A model generated the notes under the pieces. The model searched no databases. It saw only the letters and a program-made list of their open reading frames with translations, and was not told the origin of the DNA. 64,000 nucleotides of DNA, taken from the NCBI RefSeq assembly GCF_050632385.1, contig NZ_CP192599.1, forward strand, positions 868,001 to 932,000, given 5' to 3'. A program made the translations under genes and the position numbers. The stretch's first letter is position 1; every line of letters starts with the position of its first letter. The stretch is from Humitalea sp050632385. GTDB lineage: Bacteria > Pseudomonadota > Alphaproteobacteria > Acetobacterales > Acetobacteraceae. Shown one piece after another: positions 1 to 7,864 of the stretch.

Positions 1-671
1 CTGCCGGACAGGAACTGCGACGGCCGGTTCGCCGGCGTGACCTTGATGTCCACATCGGTGTCGAGCGTCGCGAGGTAGCGATACTCGGCGGTGATCGCCA
101 GGCCCGGGACGGACGCGATCGGATAGGCCGCGCCGATGATGCCCTGGTAGGCGAATTCGCCGTTCACGCCACGGTAGTTGAACTGGTTGCCGGTGGTGGA
201 GATCGACAGGGCGTTCACCTGCGACGTCCAGGCATAGCCGACGCCGGCGCCGACGTAGGGGATGATCGGCCAGGCGACGGGGAAGTCGTAGAGCACATTC
301 ACCATGGCCGCGGTGGTCGCACGCCAGCCGGTCGAAACATTGAAGCTCCGCTGGCCGAAGCCGGTCGTGTCGTCCAGCCCGGTGGGGCGGTAGGAGACCT
401 CGACCTCGGACCGCAGGCCGTTGCCGAAGCCGTAGCCAACCGAGCCGACGAGCGCGATGCCGAGCTGGTAGGACTGCTTGCCGCTGGACGTGATGCCGGC
501 GGCCGTCGCTGCGGGGCTCAATGCACCGTCGATGGAGAGATCGGCGTCCGATGCCATGTTCACGCCGACGCCGGCACCGATGTAGACGCCGGTCAGCGGC
601 TCAGCGAAGGCGAGGGGCGCCGTTGCGATGAGGGCGGCGGAAGCGAGCAGGACGCTTTTGCTGGAGCGCAT
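1..671 (-). CDS. OmpA-like outer-membrane beta-barrel protein (3' end outside window)
   Basis: Outer-membrane barrel protein, cut at the left edge after about 223 residues. The start at 671 gives a signal peptide beginning MRSSKS and ending in an A-F-A type cleavage site. Alternating hydrophobic strands and glycine-rich turns follow (GVYIGAGVGVN, FGNGLR, IIPYVGAGVGYAW). It aligns with the gene at 908-2011 at a constant offset of 1340 bp over the whole visible part, so it is a recent tandem copy and probably also carries the C-terminal OmpA peptidoglycan-binding domain, which is not visible here. The 236-bp gap on its 5' side holds the terminator of the next copy and an imperfect inverted repeat (CACAAAA at 770-776, TTTTGTG at 790-796) that could lie in its promoter. 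Confidence 0.85.
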   Translation of the reverse strand, partial: MRSSKSVLLASAALIATAPLAFAEPLTGVYIGAGVGVNMASDADLSIDGALSPAATAAGITSSGKQSYQLGIALVGSVGYGFGNGLRSEVEVSYRPTGLDDTTGFGQRSFNVSTGWRATTAAMVNVLYDFPVAWPIIPYVGAGVGYAWTSQVNALSISTTGNQFNYRGVNGEFAYQGIIGAAYPIASVPGLAITAEYRYLATLDTDVDIKVTPANRPSQFLSG

Positions 672-826
672 GATGTATCCCCGAGTGACGGAAAGGCGAA
701 AATTATTCAGGCCGTGCAACTGGTAGTGACTGTAATCGATAGGACACCGATACAGGAACCCATCATTAACACAAAAGCCGCAGTGTGGTTTTTGTGCAAC
801 TATCGAGCGACGGGCATCCGACGCAG

Positions 827-855
827 AAAAAGGGACGCCCCTTTCGGAGCGTCCC
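827..855 (-). terminator. Rho-independent terminator of the second OmpA-like gene
   Basis: On the minus strand GGGACGC (849-855) pairs with GCGTCCC (832-838) and is followed by five T. It lies about 50 bp past the stop codon at 908. Confidence 0.75.
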
Positions 856-907
856 CTTCCCTTCGAACCGATCCCTGGATCGTGCGATCCGGGGCGTCCC
901 GCGCCGA

Positions 908-2011
908 TCAGCGCAGGATGATCTCCACGCGGCGGTTCTGCGGTTCACGCACATTGTCCGCGGTCGGCACCAGCAGGCGGGTCTGGCCAAACCCCTGGAT
1001 CGACATCGCGGAACGCGGGACGCCGAGTCGGGCGAGTTCCGCGGCGACCGTTTCGGCGCGCCGGACCGACAGGCCCTGATTGTACTGCGCGGAACCCGAG
1101 GTGTCGGTGAAGCCGTTCACCTCGATGCGGGTCAGTTCGACGCGGCGGCTGTTCTCGGCGGCCTCGGCGATGATCTGGCGCGCGCGATCGGTCAGGTCGG
1201 CGCGGTTCCAGTCGAAGAACACCAGATAGGTGCGGGCCGGGGCAGGGGCCGCGGCCGGGGCCACGACCGGCGGCGGCGGCGGCGCGACGCCGAAGGCATA
1301 GCGCAGGCCGATCAGTACGCTGTTGTTCGCATTGTCCGTGGTGCCGGACAGGAACTGCGACGGCCGGTTGGCCTGCGTCACCTTCACGTCCACGTCCGTG
1401 TCGAGCGTCGCGAAGTAGCGATACTCGGCGGTCAGCGACAGCCCGGGCACCGCCGTGATCGGGAAGGCGGCGCCGAGAATGCCCTGGTAGGCGAATTCGC
1501 CATTGACGCCGCGATAGTTGAATTGATTGCCCGTGCTGGAGATCGACACAGCATTCACCTGCGACGTCCAGGCATAGCCGGCGCCGATGCCGATGTAGGG
1601 GATGACGGGCCAGTTGACCGGGAAGTCGTAGAGCAGGTTCACCATCGTCCCGATGGTTTCGCGGTGCCCTTCGGAGCCCGAGAAGTTGCTCTGGCCGAAG
1701 CCGGAGGTGCCGTCCAGGTCGTTGCGCCGGTAGGAGACTTCGCCTTCGACCCGCAGGCCGTTGCCGAAGCCCCAGCCGACGGAACCCAGGGCGACCCAGC
1801 CAAGGTCGTAGGAGACCTTGCCGCTTTGCGTGATGCCCCCGGCAACCGCTGCGGGGGAGAGCGCGCCGTCGATCGAGATATCCGCGTCGGACGCCCAGTT
1901 CACGCCCAGGCCGGCCCCCAGGTAGACGCCCGTCACTGGCTGCGCGAAGGCGATGGGGGCCGACGCGATCAGCGCGGCGGAAGCGAGCAAGAAGCTTTTG
2001 GAAGAGCGCAT
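908..2011 (-). CDS. OmpA family outer-membrane protein, copy 2
   Basis: A 367-residue outer-membrane protein expected to anchor the envelope to peptidoglycan. The signal peptide ends A-F-A around residue 23. An eight-strand-type barrel spans roughly residues 24-235, a proline/alanine-rich linker lies near 240-255, and a C-terminal OmpA domain covers about 256-367. That domain shows the family core: TYLVFFDWNRADLT, then a helix ending NGFTDTSGS, then NQGLSVRRAETV and a final NRRVEIILR. The N-terminal part is a close copy of the gene at 1-671; the C-terminal domain is almost the same as that of 2256-3359. It has its own downstream hairpin terminator and a 244-bp upstream gap, so it is probably transcribed alone. 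Confidence 0.92.
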   Translation of the reverse strand: MRSSKSFLLASAALIASAPIAFAQPVTGVYLGAGLGVNWASDADISIDGALSPAAVAGGITQSGKVSYDLGWVALGSVGWGFGNGLRVEGEVSYRRNDLDGTSGFGQSNFSGSEGHRETIGTMVNLLYDFPVNWPVIPYIGIGAGYAWTSQVNAVSISSTGNQFNYRGVNGEFAYQGILGAAFPITAVPGLSLTAEYRYFATLDTDVDVKVTQANRPSQFLSGTTDNANNSVLIGLRYAFGVAPPPPPVVAPAAAPAPARTYLVFFDWNRADLTDRARQIIAEAAENSRRVELTRIEVNGFTDTSGSAQYNQGLSVRRAETVAAELARLGVPRSAMSIQGFGQTRLLVPTADNVREPQNRRVEIILR

Positions 2012-2176
2012 GATGGATCTCCGAGAAGCACGAGAACGACAGTCATATCGCTATGAATTCGTATACCCATCTCTTCAATTCTGTGGCGTGATTGTGTCCA
2101 GGCTTGCACGCGGAAGTCGCAGTGTCGCATTTCCGCAACGGGATATGTGGTGAACTGGAAAATATCCGGACAAGAA

Positions 2177-2206
2177 AAAGGGGCGCCCCTTTCGGAGTGC
2201 CCCTTT
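2177..2206 (-). terminator. Rho-independent terminator of the third OmpA-like gene
   Basis: Minus-strand AAAGGGGC (2199-2206) pairs with GCCCCTTT (2177-2184), and the T-run continues past the stem to 2175. The inner part can also form the palindrome AAAGGGGCGCCCCTTT. It sits about 50 bp past the stop of the gene at 2256-3359 and resembles the terminator at 827-855. Confidence 0.7.
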
Positions 2207-2255
2207 CGCTTCGAAGAGATCCCCGGATCTTGCGATCCGGGGTGTCCCGCACTGA

Positions 2256-3359
2256 TCAGCGCAGGATGATCTCGACGCGACGGTTCTGCGGCTCGCGCAC
2301 GTTGTCCGCGGTCGGAACCAGGAGACGGGTCTGACCGAAGCCCTGGATCGTCATCGAGGAACGCGCGATGCCGAGGCGGGCGAGTTCGGCCGCAACGGCT
2401 TCGGCGCGACGCACCGACAGGCCCTGGTTGTACTGCGCGGAACCCGAGGTGTCCGTGAAGCCGTTCACTTCGATCCGGGTCACCTGCACGCGGCGGCTGT
2501 TCTGAGCCGCTTCGGCGATGATCTGGCGCGCGCGATCCGTCAGGTCCGCACGGTTCCAGTCGAAGAACACCAGGTAGGTGCGGGCCGGGGCCGGGGCAGC
2601 GGCCGGGGCCACGACCGGGGCCGGCGGCGGCTCGACGCCGAAGGCATAACGCAGGCCGATGAGCAGGCTGTTGTTCAGGCCGTCCGTGTCGATCGTCGTG
2701 CGCGTGGTGGCGCCCGTCGCCTGGTTACGCAGCGTGGCATCGATCGTGCCCTCGAGCGTCGCCATGATGCGGTATTCGGCGGTGATCGACAGGCCGGGGA
2801 CGGCCGCGATCGGGAACGCCGCGCCGACGATGCCCTGATAGGCGAACTGCCCATCGTCACCGTCGATGTTCAGGCCGCCCGAGGAGCCCTGGCGAACCGT
2901 CACCGAGTTCCACTTCTGCACGACGTAACCCGCGCCAACGCCCAGGTAGGGGACGATCGGCAGGCCGAGGTCGAAGTCGAACAGGGCGTTGGCCATCACG
3001 CCGTACTGCTGGACGCTGCCGGTCGAGTTGGTGGCGCCGACGCCGGTGCGGAAGCCCGTGACCGAGTCCACATCGTTCTGGCGGAAGTTGCCTTCGACTT
3101 CAGCGCGCACGCCGTTGCCGAAGCCCCAACCAACGGAGACGACGCCGACCCAGCCGGTGGCGAACGAGGCATTGCCCGACGGGCCAAGGCCAGCGGCCTG
3201 CAGCTGCGCGGTGGTGCCCGAACCGGGCTTGATGCCCATGTCGTCCAGGAAGTTCACACCGGCGCCGCCGCCGATGTACACGCCAGTGATCGGCTGCGCC
3301 TGGGCCGCAAGCGGCAGGCTCAGCATCGTGGCGGCAAGAAGCGCCTTCTTGAGGCTCAT
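2256..3359 (-). CDS. OmpA family outer-membrane protein, copy 3 (diverged barrel)
   Basis: A 367-residue paralogue of the neighbour at 908-2011. I chose the start at 3359 (MSLKKALLAA) because it opens a clean signal peptide ending AQA; the frame upstream is not protein-like. The barrel (about 23-240) has diverged clearly from copies 1 and 2 but keeps the same strand pattern (GVYIGGGAGVNF, FGNGVRAEVEGNF, PIVPYLGVGAGYV). The C-terminal OmpA domain (about 255-367) differs from that of copy 2 at only about eight positions. This points to gene conversion or strong constraint on the peptidoglycan-binding half. The 200-bp gap to purK (3360-3559) must hold its promoter, and no clear box was recognised there. 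Confidence 0.9.
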   Translation of the reverse strand: MSLKKALLAATMLSLPLAAQAQPITGVYIGGGAGVNFLDDMGIKPGSGTTAQLQAAGLGPSGNASFATGWVGVVSVGWGFGNGVRAEVEGNFRQNDVDSVTGFRTGVGATNSTGSVQQYGVMANALFDFDLGLPIVPYLGVGAGYVVQKWNSVTVRQGSSGGLNIDGDDGQFAYQGIVGAAFPIAAVPGLSITAEYRIMATLEGTIDATLRNQATGATTRTTIDTDGLNNSLLIGLRYAFGVEPPPAPVVAPAAAPAPARTYLVFFDWNRADLTDRARQIIAEAAQNSRRVQVTRIEVNGFTDTSGSAQYNQGLSVRRAEAVAAELARLGIARSSMTIQGFGQTRLLVPTADNVREPQNRRVEIILR

Positions 3360-3559
3360 GATAAATCCCCCTTCAGAGTAGGAACACGAGTTGTGATTGC
3401 GACAATCCCCTGAACCCATGCCCAGGCTGCCCGCCGCATCCATCGCTTGGTAGCACCGTCATTACGCGTTTGCCTACGGGGTTGCGGTAATCGAGAGAAC
3501 CATGTGGCATTCGGGCCACACCCGGGATCGGCAAATTGGTCACAGGTTCTGGGGTTTGT

Positions 3560-4684
3560 TTAAAGCTCCCCTAAGGCACCCGCATCCGGCAGATAACCAA
3601 GGGCACCCAGCGGCAGGCAGCGTGTGGCATGGCCCATCTTGCGGCCTGGCCTTGCTTCCGCCTTGCCGTAGAGGTGCAGGGCCACGCCGGGCATGGCCAT
3701 CATGGCAGGGCACCGCGCCATGCCCTCGGCGCCGATCAGGTTGCGCATCACCGCATCGGCGTGCCGCGCGGGTGCAGTAAGGGGCCATCCGGCAATCGCG
3801 CGTATGTGAAGGTCGAATTGGCTGACGTCGCAGGCGTCCATCGTCCAATGGCCGGAATTATGCGGCCGGGGCGCCATTTCATTGCCCAATAGGCGGCCGT
3901 CCGCCAGCAGGAAGAACTCCACCGCCAACACGCCAACCAGGTCCTGGGCCGTCGCCAGCGCCATCGCATGGCGCCGGGCCGCCGCGCCGACGCCCGCGGG
4001 AATCCGCGCCGGCGCGAAGGACAGGTCCAGGATATGGTGTGTGTGCCGATTCTCGACCGCATCGAAACTCACCACCGACCCATCGGTGCCGCGCGCCACG
4101 ATGGCGGAGATTTCGGCGACGAAAGGGATGAAGGCCTCAAGGATCAGCGGGTGGGGGGCGAGTCGCGCCAGGGCCGCCTTGGCGTCCTCGACCGTGTGCA
4201 CCACCGCCTGGCCGCGCCCGTCGTAGCCGAGCCTGGTCGTCTTCAGCACCGCGGGCAGACCGACGGCGGCGATCGCGGCGGCCAGGTCGGCCGCCGACTC
4301 GACCGGCGCCCAGGGCCCGACCGGCACGCCGGCCGCGGCCATGAAGCGCTTTTCGACCAGGCGGTCCTGGCAATTGGCCAGGACCTGCGCGCCGGGGGCG
4401 CAGGCAACCCGGCCATCCAGGGCGGCCAGGGTCGCATGCGGCACATTCTCGAATTCGAAGGTCACGACATCGACCTGCCCGGCGAATGCCGTCAGGGCCG
4501 CCGTGTCGTCATAGGCGGCGCAGGTGCGCGCCGTGGCGACCTGCATGCCCGGCCCATCGGCCTCGGGGCCGAAGACATGCGTCCGGTAGCCGAGTCGGGC
4601 GGCCGACAACGCCGACATCCGGCCCAACTGCCCGGTCCCCAAAATGCCGATCCGCGCGCCAGGCGCCAGCGGCCCGCTGCTCAT
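3560..4684 (-). CDS. purK: N5-carboxyaminoimidazole ribonucleotide synthase
   Basis: ATP-grasp enzyme of de novo purine synthesis that carboxylates AIR with bicarbonate and ATP to N5-CAIR. The 374-residue protein has the N-terminal nucleotide-binding loop GTGQLGRM near residues 16-23, the PurK signature FEFENVP near 76-82, and ATP-grasp signatures such as TTRLGYDGRGQ and NEMAPRPHNSGHWT in the middle and C-terminal lobes. Length and motif order are normal. Its ATG overlaps the stop of purE by four bases (4681-4684), the usual purE-purK coupling; the upstream DUF465 gene overlaps purE in the same way, giving a three-gene operon. Confidence 0.97.
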   Translation of the reverse strand: MSSGPLAPGARIGILGTGQLGRMSALSAARLGYRTHVFGPEADGPGMQVATARTCAAYDDTAALTAFAGQVDVVTFEFENVPHATLAALDGRVACAPGAQVLANCQDRLVEKRFMAAAGVPVGPWAPVESAADLAAAIAAVGLPAVLKTTRLGYDGRGQAVVHTVEDAKAALARLAPHPLILEAFIPFVAEISAIVARGTDGSVVSFDAVENRHTHHILDLSFAPARIPAGVGAAARRHAMALATAQDLVGVLAVEFFLLADGRLLGNEMAPRPHNSGHWTMDACDVSQFDLHIRAIAGWPLTAPARHADAVMRNLIGAEGMARCPAMMAMPGVALHLYGKAEARPGRKMGHATRCLPLGALGYLPDAGALGEL

Positions 4685-5172
4685 GTCGGGGTTTCAGCGA
4701 CGCTGGCCGTGTGCTCGGCACGGTAAGCCTCAAGCCGTGCCGCCAATGGGGCATCGGCCAGGGCCAGGATCGCCGCGGCCAGAAGGGCCGCGTTCACCGC
4801 CCCGGCGCGGCCGATCGCCAGGGTACCGACCGGGATGCCCGCCGGCATCTGCACGATCGACAACAGGCTATCCATGCCGTTCAGCGCCTGGCTCTGCACC
4901 GGCACGCCCAGCACGGGCAGGCGGGTCATCGATGCCGTCATCCCCGGCAGATGCGCGGCACCCCCGGCGCCGGCGATGATCACGCCAAGGCCCCGCCCGG
5001 CGGCATCGCGCGCATACGTATACATACGGTCCGGCGTGCGATGGGCCGATACGACCGTCGATTCATGGGCGATGCCCAGCTTGTCCAGCGTTTCGGACGC
5101 ATGGCGCATGGTTTCCCAATCGCTGCGGCTGCCCATGATGATGCCGACGCGGGGGGGCTGGGGGGCGCTCAC
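4681..5172 (-). CDS. purE: N5-carboxyaminoimidazole ribonucleotide mutase (class I PurE)
   Basis: Converts N5-CAIR to CAIR, the step after PurK. The 163-residue protein carries the class I signatures: GSRSDW at about 14-19, SAHRTP at 42-47 with the catalytic histidine at 44, and GAAHLPG at about 71-77. Class I enzymes depend on PurK, in agreement with purK lying directly downstream with a four-base overlap. It also overlaps the DUF465 gene at its 5' side by four bases (5169-5172). Confidence 0.97.
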   Translation of the reverse strand: MSAPQPPRVGIIMGSRSDWETMRHASETLDKLGIAHESTVVSAHRTPDRMYTYARDAAGRGLGVIIAGAGGAAHLPGMTASMTRLPVLGVPVQSQALNGMDSLLSIVQMPAGIPVGTLAIGRAGAVNAALLAAAILALADAPLAARLEAYRAEHTASVAETPT

Positions 5173-5384
5173 GCCGTGATGTCCGGCACCAGGCGGCTTT
5201 CGATCCAGGCCAGCTCGTCCTTCAGCTTCAGCTTGCGCTTCTTCAGCCGCTGGAGGTGCAGTTGATCGGCGGTTCCGGCCTCGATCCGGGCGATGACGGT
5301 GTCGAGGTCCCGGTGCTCGGTCCGCAACTCGTGCAGGCGTCGGAGCAGGGCGTCGCGGTCTGCAAGCATGGCGTGCGGGAGCAC
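5169..5384 (-). CDS. small DUF465/YdcH family protein
   Basis: A 71-residue charged, helical protein of the DUF465 (YdcH) family, whose function is not established. The pattern is typical: an N-terminal helix (LLRRLHELRTEHRDLDTVIA), a short turn, then a lysine-rich helix (LQRLKKRKLKLKDEL) ending in IESRLVPD. The start at 5384 was kept; the methionine five residues in (LADRDALL) is an alternative. It is the first gene of the operon with purE and purK. A second, divergent member of the same family begins 117 bp away at 5502. Confidence 0.85.
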   Translation of the reverse strand: MLPHAMLADRDALLRRLHELRTEHRDLDTVIARIEAGTADQLHLQRLKKRKLKLKDELAWIESRLVPDITA

Positions 5385-5501
5385 CTAAAGGAAAATGCTG
5401 CGAAGATTAACGCCTTGGACCTACCATGCCGATGCGCGGTGGCGCCAGTCGCCGCGCGCCGGACCTGTCCGGCGAATCACAGCCTCGGAGAGACGTCGCC
5501 C

Positions 5502-5675
5502 ATGGCAATCATCGCAAGACTCCGCGCCCTTGAGGAACGCCACGCCGCACTTGATCGCCAGATCAAGTCGGAAGATGGCCGACCCCAACCGGACGGTGGT
5601 GTGCTGTCCCAGATGAAGCGCGACAAGCTGCGACTGAAGGAAGAAATGGAGAAACTGAAAGAACCGGCGCGCTAA
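5502..5675 (+). CDS. small DUF465/YdcH family protein
   Basis: A 57-residue protein with the DUF465 helix-turn-helix-like layout: RLRALEERHAALDRQIKSE, a Pro/Gly-rich turn, and MKRDKLRLKEEMEKL. The start at 5502 fits the family length; the open frame upstream is not protein-like. It is divergent from the paralogous gene at 5169-5384, and the 117-bp gap between them should hold both promoters. No biochemical function is known for the family. Confidence 0.85.
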   Translation: MAIIARLRALEERHAALDRQIKSEDGRPQPDGGVLSQMKRDKLRLKEEMEKLKEPAR

Positions 5676-5733
5676 CCCGACGCCAATACGTCTCGATCAG
5701 GCGAACCCGCCTGGTCGAGACGCCACCTCAGCC

Positions 5734-6294
5734 TCAGGCCGCATCCTCATTCGCCGGCAGCGGCGCGTGCATGGCCTTTTCGCCCAGCGGCGCCAGCACG
5801 GCATAGAGGTCGGACTGGCTGCACAGGCCCAGGATCACCGGGTCGCGCGGCTTGATATTGGCGCTGTTCCAGTGGGTGCGGTCGCGCACCTTCTGGATGG
5901 TTTCCTTCGTGGTCCCCAACAGCTTGCCGATCGCGGCATCGGACAGCAACGGATGGTTGCGCAGCAGCCAGGCGATGCCGTCCGGCCGGTCGTTCCGCTT
6001 GGCGACCGGCGTGTAGCGCGCACCCTTGCCGCGGGCCTTGGGCGGCGGCGTGGCGGAGGCGAGGATCTGCAACCGCGCGTTGGAATCGGCCTCGCAACGG
6101 GCGATTTCGGCCTTGGTCAACTGCATGTTGGCAACCGGGTCGTAGCCGACGATGCCTTGCGCGACTTCGCCATCGGCGATCGCCTGCACCTCCAGCGGGT
6201 GCATCCCCACGAAATCGGCCACTTGCTCGAAAGTCAGGGCGGTCTTGTCGATGAGCCACACGGCGGTGGCCTTCGGCATCAGAGGCGTGGACAT
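5734..6294 (-). CDS. trcR: DUF1013 / TrcR-like RNA polymerase-associated cell-cycle regulator
   Basis: A 186-residue alphaproteobacterial DUF1013 protein. From family knowledge, the Caulobacter member TrcR travels with RNA polymerase and influences cell-cycle transcription. I chose the start MSTPLMPKATAVWLIDKTAL at 6294, with the frame upstream looking non-coding. Visible landmarks are the N-terminal helix-turn-helix-like part (LTFEQVADFVGMHPLEVQAIADGE), the conserved YDPVANMQLTKAEI, and a second DNA-binding-like part (LLRNHPLLSDAAIGKLLGTTKETIQKVRDRTHWN) around residues 115-150. It stands alone, convergent with the small plus-strand DUF465 gene. The gene symbol rests on family recognition only. 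Confidence 0.85.
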   Translation of the reverse strand: MSTPLMPKATAVWLIDKTALTFEQVADFVGMHPLEVQAIADGEVAQGIVGYDPVANMQLTKAEIARCEADSNARLQILASATPPPKARGKGARYTPVAKRNDRPDGIAWLLRNHPLLSDAAIGKLLGTTKETIQKVRDRTHWNSANIKPRDPVILGLCSQSDLYAVLAPLGEKAMHAPLPANEDAA

Positions 6295-6332
6295 GAGCGG
6301 CACCTTAGGGTCTGGCAGCGGAAAAGCGGGAC

Positions 6333-6383
6333 GTGCCGCGATGCGGCACGGGTCCGGGCGCAGCATGGCACGCCCCGGACCCG
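6333..6383. repeat. Two adjacent inverted repeats in the trcR-DUF1192 gap
   Basis: The 320-bp gap 6295-6614 holds no credible gene. It contains GTGCCGC/GCGGCAC (6333-6339 and 6343-6349), followed at once by CGGGTCCGGGCG (6349-6360) and CGCCCCGGACCCG (6371-6383), which pair with one bulge. Neither has a T-run on either strand. They lie in the 5' leader of trcR on the minus strand, so a structured leader is possible but unproven. The remainder of the gap shows nothing further apart from the ribosome binding site for 6615. Confidence 0.45.
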
Positions 6384-6614
6384 CCTTGCCGCCCGATCTT
6401 CGGGAAAAGCGACAGGCCAGCCGACGCGTGCCGGCAACCCGGCCAATCCGTCCGCGCCGGCCCCCCAAGGTTCAACGACCTTCGGGCCAAGGCGCGCGAC
6501 AGGTTGGCGAAGACCACACCGCACCGCAGAATGTTCGAGGATATAAGCGGCGGCGGCCCGGGGGTCAAAGACTCCCGCGACCCGATCGGTGCAGGGCGGT
6601 TGACGGAGGAACGC

Positions 6615-6806
6615 ATGGCAATGCTGGAAGATGACGCCCCCAGGCGGCGGGATGCCTTTGTTCCGCGCGTGCTGGATCCGATGGGGGAGGAGGAACTGGC
6701 GGCCTATATCGCCGAATTGCGGGAAGAAATCGCCCGCGCCGAAGCGGCCATCGCCAAGCGGCAGGCCCAGAAACACGCGGCCTCGGCGTTCTTCCGCACG
6801 CCGTGA
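6615..6806 (+). CDS. small DUF1192 family protein
   Basis: A 63-residue protein of the DUF1192 family, function unknown. The family pattern is clear: an acidic N-terminus, RRDAFVPRVLDPMGEEELAAYIAELREEIARAEAAI, then a short lysine/alanine tail. The start at 6615 follows GGAGGA (6605-6610) at good spacing; the next methionine, two codons on, is an alternative. It is monocistronic and runs towards the small heat-shock gene, sharing the hairpin at 6815-6840. Confidence 0.85.
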   Translation: MAMLEDDAPRRRDAFVPRVLDPMGEEELAAYIAELREEIARAEAAIAKRQAQKHAASAFFRTP

Positions 6807-6814
6807 CGTGGAAA

Positions 6815-6840
6815 GGGGCCGGCGGTCACCCGCCGGCCCC
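6815..6840. terminator. Shared hairpin between DUF1192 and hsp20 genes
   Basis: A perfect 11-bp stem (GGGGCCGGCGG, CCGCCGGCCCC) with a four-base loop, lying between two convergent genes. On the minus strand the stem is followed by TTTCC, so it best fits termination of the hsp20 transcript; it may also block the opposing one. Confidence 0.65.
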
Positions 6841-6852
6841 CAACCATCGTCG

Positions 6853-7317
6853 TTACGCCGCGACGGACTGCTGTTCGATCGCCGCGGGCTGCGTGTGCGG
6901 TGCGGCCGCGATCTCGATCCGGCGGGGCTTCAAGGCCTCCGGAACCAGGCGCCGCAAGGTCACGTGCAGCAGCCCGTTGACCAGGTCGGCGCCGGCGACC
7001 TGCATGTGGTCGGCCAGCACGAAGCGCCGTTCGAAGGCGCGGCCGGCGATGCCACGATACAGATAGCGACGCTCGCCATTGTCCTGCGGGCCGTGGCCAC
7101 TGATCAGCAGCGTGTTGTCCTGTGCCGTGATCTCAAGATCATCGGCCGAGAAGCCGGCAACGGCCATCGTCAGGACATAGGTGTCGTCACCCGTCTTTTC
7201 GATGTTGTAGGGCGGGTAGGCGCTCTGCTCCGGCGCCGCGCGGGCGGTATCGAGCAGGCGAGCCAGACGGTCGAAACCAATGGCGGAACGAAAAAGCGGC
7301 TGAAAATCGACGTTCAT
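6853..7317 (-). CDS. small heat-shock protein, Hsp20/alpha-crystallin family (IbpA-like)
   Basis: ATP-independent chaperone that binds unfolding proteins. The start at 7317 (MNVDFQPLFRSAIGFDRL) is chosen because minus-strand GGAGG lies just upstream; it gives 154 residues, normal for IbpA-type proteins. The alpha-crystallin domain spans roughly residues 45-140 (DDTYVLTMAVAGFSADDLEI, then RAFERRFVLADHM). The conserved A-x-x-x-N-G-x-L motif is seen in AGADLVNGLLHVTL, and an I-x-I-like tail (RRIEI) follows. The IbpA-type N-terminal FDRL motif is also present. No heat-shock promoter or thermosensor was recognised in the 5' gap (7318-7480). Confidence 0.93.
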   Translation of the reverse strand: MNVDFQPLFRSAIGFDRLARLLDTARAAPEQSAYPPYNIEKTGDDTYVLTMAVAGFSADDLEITAQDNTLLISGHGPQDNGERRYLYRGIAGRAFERRFVLADHMQVAGADLVNGLLHVTLRRLVPEALKPRRIEIAAAPHTQPAAIEQQSVAA

Positions 7318-7479
7318 GGAAAAAACCTCCTGCATCAGCAAGGTTCTGTTTCAGGGCGGATCGTTTTCCGACGGACCCCCGAATGGGCGATCCAGAACTG
7401 GCAGCGCCAACGGGTTTCCCCCGCCGGACCGCGATCCGCGCCGACGGCCCCGTTCGGGCACCATCGACAGGCCAGACAT

Positions 7480-7513
7480 AAAAAGCGCCACCCCCTGGTT
7501 CAAGGGGTGGCGC
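7480..7513 (-). terminator. Rho-independent terminator of rpmE
   Basis: A perfect 10-bp stem (minus-strand GCGCCACCCC at 7504-7513 pairing with GGGGTGGCGC at 7485-7494), a nine-base loop, then TTTTT. It lies about 25 bp past the rpmE stop. Confidence 0.9.
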
Positions 7514-7538
7514 CGAAGCATCGAATTTTCGGACGGGA

Positions 7539-7769
7539 TCAGGTGCCCTTGCGGATACCGATGCCGGCGAACTTCTTGTTGAACTTGGCCACCTGGCCGC
7601 CCGTGTCCATCATGCGCTGCACGCCGGTCCAGGCCGGGTGGGACTTCGGGTCGATGTCCAGCCGCAGCGTGTCGCCCGCCTTGCCCATGCAGGACCGCGT
7701 CTTGAACGTCGTCCCGTCGGTCATGATGATGTTGATTTCGTGGTATTCGGGGTGGATGTCGGGCTTCAT
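7539..7769 (-). CDS. rpmE: 50S ribosomal protein L31
   Basis: Large-subunit ribosomal protein, 76 residues. The sequence MKPDIHPEYHEINIIMTDGT, the later SHPAWTG and the C-terminal VAKFNKKFAG match the alphaproteobacterial L31 pattern. It has the single cysteine (SCMGK) but not the CxxC pair of zinc-binding L31, so it is the zinc-independent form. Monocistronic, with a strong terminator at 7480-7513. Confidence 0.96.
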   Translation of the reverse strand: MKPDIHPEYHEINIIMTDGTTFKTRSCMGKAGDTLRLDIDPKSHPAWTGVQRMMDTGGQVAKFNKKFAGIGIRKGT

Positions 7770-7864
7770 GGCGGCATGGTTCCGGGTTGGCGCCGATTGG
7801 GACCGGCGCGTGCAAGGGGCGGTGTTTAGGCGAGGGAGACGGCCAAGGCAACCACGGGGGCACC

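Noticed and set aside
785..2056. 423-codon plus-strand open frame over OmpA-like copy 2
   Set aside because: The minus strand encodes a signal peptide, barrel and OmpA domain; the plus frame has none.
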